From: Obelidium mucronatum | Lineage: Eukaryota > Chytridiomycota > Chytridiomycetes > Chytridiales > Chytriomycetaceae | DNA length: 10,642 nucleotides | Reading direction: 5' to 3' | Assembly: GCA_025765595.1 (NCBI GenBank) | Contig: JAIVFH010000679.1 | Coordinates: 1 to 10,642 of the forward strand | Part shown: positions 1 through 7,600 of the stretch, piece after piece | Position numbering within the stretch: the first letter of the stretch is position 1 | Layout: each line of letters starts with the position of its first letter | Program-made: the position numbers and the translations under genes | The notes under the pieces: generated by a model | Databases searched by the model: none | The model's input: only the letters and a program-made list of their open reading frames with translations | Told to the model about the DNA's origin: nothing

Positions 1-1
1 C

Positions 2-623
2 ATAAACCATAGTTGTCCAAAGTCTAAACAACAGCAGAGCGGCGGAAACCAGCAAAGACCAACGTCGCACACCCAAATCAATCAACCGGCCTCCTACAAC
101 AGCAACGACGCCGAAAATTGGGGAAGAACATATTTAGCGGCAATTACCAATGGGAAGAAAGAAAGAACACTTACCCAAGCTGCTATTGATGGAGGATCAA
201 CGTCAACTGGATTCATCCACACAAAATGGTTCTTGGAAGAGGACCATCGACAGTTCAAGAAAAGTCGACACCCAGGCGATTGGTGGAAATATGATCACGT
301 CTGGAGGCAAAGGAGTAGGAGTGTTTAGATTGCACAACACTAAAAGCAACAAATACGTTGTAGTTACCATTCTGGATGCCAATTTTCAACCAAAGTATGC
401 GGAAAACGTCATCGCTGAAGATTCTTTCAAGTCCAATGAACTGATGGACATCGGCCAGCCTACCAAGCGGGAGAACGCGGAACAGCCGAAGCAGATATAC
501 TACAAAGATGAGTTATTTGTCGAAGTGTTTGCATCGCCAAACAAATTGTATTACGCTTACATTACACCGGCTTCCGAAGATGAAAAAGAAGAAGTTCGCC
601 AAAGCTTGAAGACGAAAGCATAG
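2..623 (+). pseudogene. copia gag tail and aspartic protease region, frameshifted
   Basis: Frame 2 is open from the left edge. Its first residues, INHSCPKSK, fit the end of a CCHC zinc knuckle (H-x4-C), with the His codon ending on the first base of the window. A polar linker follows, then AIDGGSTST (about 185-211), which sits where copia proteases carry their catalytic D-S/T-G; here it reads D-G-G. Frame 2 runs into a stop near 327. Protease similarity instead continues in frame 0 from about 270 (AIGGNMITSGGKGVG, later AENVIAED), which matches the second half of the fold. One inserted base or two lost bases near the A-rich stretch 257-275 would explain the change. Frame 0 then stops at TAG 621-623, although pol similarity carries on in the same frame. 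Confidence 0.75.
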
Positions 624-2980
624 TATGGACCGAAAAACAAAAGTGTCAAAAAGTTGCAAAGAAGTTGGATTCACAATACTTACGGTCACAGAAAAGGGGA
701 ATCCGAAAAGCAACTATGGAGGACTTTGGAAGCGCAAGGATACACCATAGTCAATGACTCCGAAGAATGTATCGCCTGCGATATGGCGAAAATGGTTCCG
801 TTAAGACACCCGGACCGAAGCAAAGACGACAGGAAAGATGAATTACCTGGTCAAAAGCTTAGCCACGACTCCAGCGGCAAAATGCGAGTACCCGCGAGAG
901 GATGTAATGGAGGAAGATACCGGTCAATAATCGTTGATTCTGCAAGTGGATTAACGGACTTAAGTATCACCAGAAACCAAGGCGCGGAACAGCGAGCGCA
1001 CATCCGAGAAACCGTTAAGAGGATCGATAGATTCTTTGCAACAGAGACCCTGGCAAGACCAACGGAGATAATACGAGAGCAGCCGCCTGTAATAGCAAGT
1101 GATTCAGAAAGTGAGCGAGAAGAAAAGCCGACAACAGAAAAGACATCGGTACTCACCAAACAGCCGATAATGACAAGATCCAAAACCCGAGAAGCCGAAA
1201 CCACCAAAGTCACAGCTCCGAACCGAAACGACGAAGCGTTGAGTAGACATATGGAGCGGATGGCTTTAGCGAAAAAGGAGAAGGACAAGTCCAAGAAGCC
1301 TGCTGGAAAAATGGCAAAAGAAATTTCAGCACTTGGAAATTTAATGAGTCAAGCAAAGGGACTTACAAGCACAACGGATAAAGTCTCAGACCCATTGAAC
1401 ACAAAGCAGGCAATGTCGGGAAAATTCGGAGATTGGTCGAAATCTGCAAATGAAGGAGAATATTGGCCGTTAGAAGACAATAACTGCATCAAAATGGTCC
1501 CACGTCCCACCAACGCGAAAGTCATACAGTCAAGAACTACTTACGTCACAAAGAAAGATGGCAGAAAGAAATCAAGACTTTGCGTCAGAGGGGACTTGAT
1601 GGACGAATACGGCGAAACCAGCGCATCGGTAGTCTCGAAGGACACGTTATTCATGTTCCTCGTAGACGCAGCCATTGAGGACGATGAGCTAGTTACAATT
1701 GATATTAGCCAAGCATTCACAACAACACCCGTAAAAGAAGGCGAAGAATTCTACATTACCATTCCGGCAGACTACAAGAACAGAGAAGGCAAAAGCACAA
1801 GCGGAATGGTCTTTAAGGTGTTTGTTCAGCTATACGGTCGACCAGACGCAATGTTTGAATTTGGGAAATTATTAACAACGTACCTTGAGAGAGAGTGCGG
1901 ATTCAGACAGTCAGCGAAAGACCCACAGCAGTACATCAAACGTAATGAGAAAGGTGAGCAGCAGCTCGCGATGCATGTCGACGATGGGTTGATGAGAGGG
2001 AAGAGACAAGCACTTGAAGAGACACTTGAAATTTTGAAGAAAAGATTCCAAATGAAATTCGAGTGGAACCCGGAAAAATTCTTGGGCTTGAACCTATGGC
2101 GCAATCGAGCCAAGCGTCTCATCTACATCAACCAATACGACTACATTATGGGAATGGCGCAGCAGTTTGGACCGATGCCCGTAAGTCGCAAGTATGACAT
2201 TCCATTTGATAAGGACGTCGACCTCACCTTTGAGGAGGAGGATCCATGCGTCATCGGGACCTTACCACTTCAAGAATTGATTGGATCGCTGCTACACACC
2301 ACCATCACAAGAAAGGATACGTTACCACACATCAACATGATGGCAAGATTCATGTCAAATGGAAGAAGAAAGCACTACGAACTCTCGAAGAAGATCTTGT
2401 ACCACCTGTATCAAACAGCGGACTTAGCACTAACTCTTGGAAAACGCAGCGAGACGATGCTAATGAGTTACCATGACGTCAGCTTCGCGAAAGAACACGA
2501 CTACCGCAGCAGAACAGGAGGAGCTTTTTTCTACTATGGGTCACTAGTCGCAGCAATCAGCAAAGTTCAAAAACTCACCACGCTGTCTACAGCCGAAGCC
2601 GAATATGTGGGATTGAACGAAGGCGCCGTGATTCAAATGTACCATCGTCAATACTTGAAGTCTATCGGAAAGAAAGTCGAAGAACCATCAATCTGCTACG
2701 AAGACAACGAAGCCGCCATTAGCATGACAAAGGATCAAGCTAGCTATGCACGAACCAAACACATAGCCATACGCTACCACTCTACAAAAGGATTCATCAA
2801 CAGCAAAGATATCGAAGTCAAGTACTGCAACACAAACGATATGGTCGCAGACGCGTTGACAAAGGGATTGAAAAGTTCAAGAAGTTTAGAGCGATGATGG
2901 GATACAAGTCGGGATTCACCACATCGAGGAGGAGTGAGAAGGAAACCAAGACTTACAGAACACAAGTCCTTTTGGGGTGA
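624..2980 (+). pseudogene. copia pol: integrase remnant, reverse transcriptase, RNase H
   Basis: Frame 0 is open from the codon after TAG 621-623 to 2897. The integrase zinc finger is H-x4-H-x26-C-x2-C (His codons 672 and 687, Cys codons 768 and 777). The first core Asp is in SHDSSGKM (codon 867). No D-N-G or distal Glu motif follows before the acidic linker at about 1080-1300. Reverse transcriptase spans about 1460-2170: first catalytic Asp in TIDISQAF (codon 1701), LYGRPDA, and HVDD at 1974-1985 in the YVDD position. RNase H spans about 2460-2860, with SYHDVSFA, STAEAEYV, YEDNEAA, RTKHIAIRYH and VADALTKGL all preserved. Frame 0 ends in a short unrelated tail. From 2870, frame 2 reads EKFKKFRAMMGYKSGF, the usual copia C-terminus, up to TGA 2978-2980, so a late frameshift is likely. 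Confidence 0.9.
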
Positions 2981-2983
2981 CAA

Positions 2984-3117
2984 TGTAGTAGGAATTATTC
3001 ATTGTTTATTTATTCATTATTCATTGTGTTGGAGTTTATGGGGTGGAATTGTCAGTTTGAAAGTTAGACAGAAACTGACACCACCACTAGAGAACCACTC
3101 TCTTTATTAATTCCACA
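2984..3117 (+). repeat. probable 3' long terminal repeat of the copia element
   Basis: This 134-bp stretch begins TGTAGTAGGAATTA and ends TTAATTCCACA. The ends are TG...CA, and an inverted GGAATTA/TAATTCC lies just inside them. A short ttttgggg tract and the end of pol lie directly upstream, as expected for a polypurine tract and 3' LTR. An 11-bp direct repeat ATTATTCATTG occurs at 2994-3004 and 3016-3026. TCTTTATT near the right end could serve as an A/T-rich core element. Alternative left ends are 2978 (TGACAATG) and 3027 (TGTTGGAG). The other LTR is outside the window, so neither boundary could be checked by pairing, and no target-site duplication can be read. Confidence 0.5.
3042..3085 (+). 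other. imperfect inverted repeat (possible RNA hairpin) in the LTR
   Basis: GGTGG-AATT-GTCAGTTT at 3042-3058 is complementary to AAACTGAC-A-CCACC at 3072-3085. This gives 8-bp and 5-bp paired segments around a small asymmetric internal loop, with a 13-nt terminal loop. A stem at this place in an LTR transcript could act in termination, packaging or reverse transcription, but nothing in the sequence decides which. Confidence 0.5.
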
Positions 3118-3170
3118 GGCTTCTCTCAAAGGCTTTCGCAGCATGCTTGGACACAAGAGCTTTTGGCTTG

Positions 3171-4037
3171 ATGAACCTCCAAAAGTTCGTACCCATTACA
3201 AAGACACAAACAGTGTTGGGACCTGAACACATTGAGCTCCTTTTCAATTCTTCGAATGGCTATCGATCCGCGTTTCCGTCGTTCTGTGGCTCCGTGTTTG
3301 GAATTAAAGACATTCAACTGGTTCGAAGTCCGATTCCTGAGTCGTTGGGAGAATTCGTTGAGCTTGTATCCTTGATCCTGTTGTCAGAGCACGTATCGGG
3401 AGAAATTCCTCATAGTCTGGGAAACCTTGGTCAGCTTCAAGTACTGAATTTAAAAATGAATACGCTTCATGGATGTATCCCCCCGTCGTTCGGGAAGCTT
3501 CTTCAACTAAACATCTTGAATTTGAGGGACAATTTGCTTACTGGACCAATCCCTGATTGTCTTGGAGACCTGTGTCAGTTGACAGCGCTGAACCTTGCTT
3601 GCAATCACCTCACGGGCTCGATTCCCAAAACTTTTGGATTGCTAGGCCGCTTGAAGATCCTGAATTTAAATCGCAACCACCTCACTGGTACCATCCCCGA
3701 TACGTTTGGTGGACTTGTTAAGCTTACAGAACTGAAGATGTGTGGAAATAACCTTATCGGCCCAATTCCTTACTCATTCGGAAAACTGACATCGCTGAAA
3801 ATTCTGAAGTTGGGGTGCAATCAATTGTCAGGATGCATTCCCGACATATTTGAGGACCTTACAGCGTTGCGCAAACTAAATTTAGAGAACAATCAACTTA
3901 CCGGGAGTATTCCCCGAACGTTGAGGAACCTAACTCGGCTGGACGATTTGAATTTACGGGAGAATCAGTTGATGGGTGTGAGTTCGGAATCCCCATGGAA
4001 TTTGCTTGTCAGCATGCCATTTCCTGAAACAATATGA
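3171..4037 (+). CDS. plant-type leucine-rich-repeat protein
   Basis: The product is 288 residues from ATG 3171. The frame is open from 3111, but that upstream part contains no earlier ATG. Residues 55-270 (nt 3333-3980) are nine consecutive LRRs of exactly 24 residues, with consensus IPxxLGxLxxLxxLNLxxNxLTGx. This is the plant-specific LRR class, which is also expanded in some chytrid fungi. LRR arrays bind proteins or other ligands; no catalytic domain is present. There is no signal peptide, transmembrane segment or kinase domain, and the usual Cys-rich N-terminal cap is not obvious. The last repeat breaks off into a short unrelated tail before TGA 4035-4037. GGTGTGAGT at 3975-3983 resembles a 5' splice donor, so the real gene may continue past this stop. 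The copia LTR ends about 50 bp upstream, so the native 5' end may be lost. The LRR assignment is firm; intactness is doubtful. Confidence 0.75.
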   Translation: MNLQKFVPITKTQTVLGPEHIELLFNSSNGYRSAFPSFCGSVFGIKDIQLVRSPIPESLGEFVELVSLILLSEHVSGEIPHSLGNLGQLQVLNLKMNTLHGCIPPSFGKLLQLNILNLRDNLLTGPIPDCLGDLCQLTALNLACNHLTGSIPKTFGLLGRLKILNLNRNHLTGTIPDTFGGLVKLTELKMCGNNLIGPIPYSFGKLTSLKILKLGCNQLSGCIPDIFEDLTALRKLNLENNQLTGSIPRTLRNLTRLDDLNLRENQLMGVSSESPWNLLVSMPFPETI

Positions 4038-4117
4038 TTCACTGCCAGCCCATCATTTTTGCGAAATATGTACTGCAGAGTTTGTATATTTTGATGCCTG
4101 ACGAAAGTATCAGTAAA

Positions 4118-4312
4118 ATGTATGAGTCCTTCTTTCTGTTTTGCCTGCTTGGACTCTTTTACCTTTGCATTGCTGAATCTGGCCAGTTTCCAGCCATTGC
4201 CAAGACGCAGATAATTAAGGAGGCTCGTGCAGCCGCAAGAACTGAATCTGAGTCAGAACAGGCCTTCTGGAGATATTCCTCCATCACCACTCAAGGATTT
4301 TGGGTGGAATAG
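4118..4312 (+). CDS. short ORF with signal-peptide-like start
   Basis: From ATG 4118 (A at -3) the ORF encodes 64 residues. A hydrophobic stretch of about 14 residues (FFLFCLLGLFYLCIA) is followed by a small-residue cleavage-like site near CIA-ES. The same frame is open upstream to another ATG at 4034, which overlaps the LRR stop. The rest of the ORF matches nothing I recognise, and it overlaps the frame-0 LRR remnant from 4215. It could be the start of a second, secreted LRR gene joined to that remnant through a frame lesion, an exon of a longer LRR gene, or a chance ORF. Confidence 0.3.
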   Translation: MYESFFLFCLLGLFYLCIAESGQFPAIAKTQIIKEARAAARTESESEQAFWRYSSITTQGFWVE

Positions 4313-4436
4313 TCTTGCTGGTTCTATTCCTGATAGTCTCGGGCAATTACGTCAGCTGACAGAGCTGAATCTTTCTTAAAGCAAGCTCACTTGCCCAATA
4401 CCTGAAATTCAATGGCCCGGTTTTGATTTTGAATAA
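4215..4436 (+). pseudogene. decayed leucine-rich-repeat fragment
   Basis: Frame 0, the same frame as the upstream LRR gene, reads ELNLSQNRPSGDIPPSP, then FGWNSLAGSIPDSLGQLR and LTELNLS. It hits TAA 4377-4379 and continues SKLTCPIPE to TAA 4434-4436. These are clear LRR phrases. One unit is 17 rather than 24 residues (IPPSPLKDFGWNSLAGS), which suggests a 21-bp in-frame loss. The TAA falls inside the LxLS-x-N consensus, so it looks like a nonsense mutation. A stop at 4212-4214 closes the frame upstream. The fragment may be the broken 3' half of the neighbouring LRR gene or a remnant of a tandem copy. Confidence 0.7.
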
Positions 4437-4638
4437 GTCTTAAGATCATCATGATTCGGATCAGATTTGGTTGAAGGCATGGGGGACTCAAGAGCAAAAG
4501 TATATCCAGGAGGAGATCACTTCTTTAGCCATGATGAAGGATACTTTGAGGAACTATTGGAAGATATGCTGTCCTTTATTACCCCAAAATAATTAGATAT
4601 TAAACCACTCCATCATCAACTTTTGTCTATGCCTTCAA
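4437..4638. other. convergent intergenic region
   Basis: About 200 bp lie between the LRR remnant (+) and the stop of the SANT gene (-). A frame-1 stretch at 4444-4596 is open for 50 codons (DHHDSDQIWLKAWG onward, then TAG) but has no good start and no family I recognise. It could be a leftover C-terminal exon of the LRR locus. Nothing else is visible apart from a possible polyadenylation hexamer on the minus strand. Confidence 0.5.
4575..4580 (-). terminator. possible polyadenylation signal AATAAA for the SANT gene
   Basis: The minus strand reads AATAAA about 60 nt beyond the TGA at 4641-4639. This is a plausible distance for a 3' end signal in a compact fungal gene. The assignment rests on the hexamer and its position only. 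Confidence 0.4.
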
Positions 4639-7600
4639 TCAATCTGATATTAAATTTCGAATAGATGGAAGAACTGTAGCTTGCTGCCGTTGCTGTTGTT
4701 CACTGTCCTGAGGAGGAAGAGTAGGTGGTGGTGGTTGGGGAGCTGAAGAAAGATTCTCTTGCGGGGCTTGTGAGGGTTGATGCTGTTCATTATGCTGGTG
4801 ATGTTGTTGCTGCTGGTGCTGCTGCTGCTGCTGAATATCATGCTGTTGCTGCTGCTGTTGATGGGTATACGGCGGCGGAGCCCCTTGATAATACACTGGC
4901 TGCGGAGGAGGCGGACCATGATGATGGTACATTGGATACCCAGCCGAAAACTGCGGTCCTCTAATATCAAGATACGGTCCAACAGCATACGACGCCCCTG
5001 GGTATTCATGAGCATGCATATATTGAGTCGGCATCACGTCATTGTATCCATGCATCGGATGAAACGCAGGTGGTTGAACAAACGCAGGATGCCCATACAC
5101 TATGGTCTGTGCATGTTGCGGTGGCACAGCATAAAATACACCAAATGTCCCGCTGTTTGGATCAGTTGCATACGCGATTCCTGGTGGAGGGACTGCTGTC
5201 GCCACTGGTTGGTAGTGGTCCGATGCAGTTCTTTCACTTTGAATATCCGTTTCGGGTTTAAACCCAGCCTCGAGAAGGATTCCATCGAATTCAGCATGGT
5301 GCAAATGGTAGTATTCGCGGATTTGAGACTCTGCTTTGCTTGAAACCATCTTTGCCAGTTCATCCCAGTTACATCCATACATTTGTAACGCCTTCACAAA
5401 GTCATCGCGTTCTCGGTTGGTCCAACTCACCGCCGAATTCGGATGCTGGTGATGTCCATTTTCCTTGCTTTGTCCATTCTGAACTTCCATCGTGACTGAA
5501 TCTTGAACCTGCGGAACATCATCAACATCCATAGACCCACTACTCTCCCCTCTTTCAAGTACATGCTTCCCCTTTTTCCCACCACCTCCACTCCTATCAC
5601 CAGACCTGTCTCCCCCACCACCGCCACTCTTTTTCTTTTTCTCATTCCCACCACCACCCGACGCCCCACCACCACCACCAACCATCTTCCCAGCCTCCAC
5701 AGCCGAAACAACTTGATCCAATTTATACTTTCGTTTATACAAATTAAAAAACTCTTCCACATTGGCCGTCGTTTTAGACCCCACCGCCGTCGCAACAGCT
5801 TCAAAGTCCCGTCCATGTTTCCCAAACGCTTCAAACGCACGCGCCTTTTCATCCACGGTCCATCGCGTCGTGCCGCCGTCTAGGACATCGCTGATTGTGA
5901 ATTTGGAGGTTTCTTCGAATTGTAAGGGGTGGGATTGACGTGATTTGGATTTTGGTTTGGGGTTTGTTGGTGGTGGTGCCGATGTTGTTGTTGTTGCTGT
6001 TGTTGTTGGGGCTGCGGACACAGGAGGGAGTGATTCCTGCTGGTCAACAGTTTCAGAAAAGGTTGCAGTATCTTTTGGGTCGTTGCTTGCGTCTGCGCGA
6101 TCGTCCGGGTCTTGAGGAGACCTTGGTTCGGTATTCCGAGATGTCATGGAAGCACGAGATTCCGATTTGGCAACGGATGGTTTTTTCGTAGAAACATTTG
6201 AACGACGCCGCATGTTGGCTCGGCTGTTTGCTGCTTTCCGAAGGAGTTGTCTTTGGCATTAGGAATAAGAATAATGTTACGGACACGGTCTGAAATGGTT
6301 TGACCAAAAAAAAAACACTCACTTGAAGCTTCCTGAGAACTTTTCGCGATAATAATACTGAATACAGTCTTGAGTAGTCTTATTTCCCAGGTACATGGCA
6401 ATTTTGGGAAAATCTTTCCCGTATTGAACCAATTTATAACGAAACATTTCCCGTTCCTTTTCAGTCCATTTCATTTCCAATTGTGTATTCACTTCAGCTA
6501 GTTCCGCGACAGGATCCAGAACAAGCCGATTAAAGTTTTGAAAGTTGAAGATTTGACGTTCCAGAGGGTCGAGTATCATGGGCGGGTCCGCAACAGTTTG
6601 AGCAATCAGCTTGGAGTCATCCACTTCGGCTTGCTCGGTGGCTGCAATCGCTGCAAGAACCTGCTCCCACTCAGCCTCGCTTTTAACTGCATCTGATGTG
6701 AATGCGGAAGAGTTGGTTCCGCGACGACTTGAACGAGTGGTGCCACCATAATCCCCAGAAAGCACACCCAAGGCCCCACTTATACCATTCCCAATGCTTC
6801 CAGCAAAACCAGCATACGCCAATGCTGGCCCTTGCATCGACTTTTTCTTCTTTTCCAAACGCTCCATCTTTTTCTTGTACGTCAAATAATGATCGGAATA
6901 CTCTTGCCGCAGTTCCGCTTTCTTTTGCTCCATTTCGTACTTTCGGTCCGCGATATACTCAGCCAATAGCGGTCTGAATTTGACATGCGCAGCTCGAATC
7001 TCATGATATGACGGGTAGTCTTCCACATTCCTCCTTATTTGCACAGGCACAACAGCTTCCTTCAACTCGGCAAACATTTTCCTACTGTTTGCTTTCGCAC
7101 GCTCTTGGTTCTCAGCCAAGACACGTGCACACACGGCCGCGATGTCAACAGATTTACCTGCCGCAAAAGGTTTCTTGCGAACAACGGTTTTGGCCTTAGT
7201 GTCCGCCGCGGCAGCTGCCAGCGCTGCGGCTTCGATTTCCTGTTCTTCTTCTTCGGCAGCCGCAGCTGCTTCTGCTTCGTCGTCTTCCATTTGAAGTTGT
7301 TGGTCATCAATGGCGCCTTCTTCTCCTTCGTCGATTTCGCCCTCTTCTTCTTCCTCTCCTTCTTCTTCGTCGTCTTCGCCAGCAGTGTTGTCGTTGATGT
7401 GGATTTCTCCGTCCGCTGGTTGCAGCGTTTCGTCGTATTCTTGGGGAGTGTCTCCAGTTATTAACCCTTCCTCTTCTTCCAAGGAGTTGCCTTGATTCTT
7501 GCCGATCCCTTTACCAGATTCTGTACTGGATTCGGGATGAATTGGTGCACTCGATCCCTTGCTGCCAGAGTTGACTTGGTTGTGGCGGCTGCTGCTGCTC

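Larger units (their letters stand above)
1..3117 (+). mobile_element. Ty1/copia-type LTR retrotransposon, 5' part outside window, decayed
   Basis: The domain order is Gag zinc-knuckle tail, aspartic protease, integrase HHCC finger and partial core, reverse transcriptase, RNase H, then a probable 3' LTR. Integrase placed before reverse transcriptase is the defining order of the Ty1/copia (Pseudoviridae) group. The 5' LTR, primer-binding site and most of Gag lie left of the window. The coding part is not continuous. It reads in frame 2 from position 2, moves to frame 0 near 257-275, meets a TAG at 621-623, and moves back to frame 2 near 2868. An integrase segment also appears deleted near 1018-1032. 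The element is therefore very likely non-autonomous. Its right end lies about 50 bp upstream of the first ATG of the LRR gene. The superfamily is confident; the exact right boundary is less so. Confidence 0.9.

Noticed and set aside
851..1294. Minus-strand 147-codon frame inside the retroelement
   Set aside because: It is antisense to well-supported integrase and linker sequence and has no recognisable family.
2246..2476. Plus-strand 76-codon frame inside pol
   Set aside because: It is an alternative frame of the region between reverse transcriptase and RNase H, which is conserved in frame 0.
3027..3032. TGTTGG at 3027 as the LTR start, a common copia LTR opening
   Set aside because: It is not preceded by a purine-rich tract. 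The 2984 start lies right after the end of pol and forms matching inverted ends with 3117, so it is preferred, though not proven.
4800..4862. Possible CRISPR-like or tandem-repeat array from regular triplets
   Set aside because: These are coding triplet microsatellites without spacers; the window looks eukaryotic.
4777..5343. Plus-strand open frame rich in Met/Leu with membrane-like runs
   Set aside because: It is the antisense of the Gln/His/Tyr-rich SANT tail; the Leu runs are the mirror of CAG/CAA repeats.
6290..6322. A 33-nt intron ending at TTTCAG
   Set aside because: It would be unusually short, and the resulting frame meets TAA at 6261-6259 before any conserved sequence.
6053..6401. 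Minus-strand short frames across intron 2 (for example one ending near 6053)
   Set aside because: They arise from unspliced reading of the intron and from the wrong frame of exon 3. The GTGAGT...CTAAT...AG structure and phase explain the region better.
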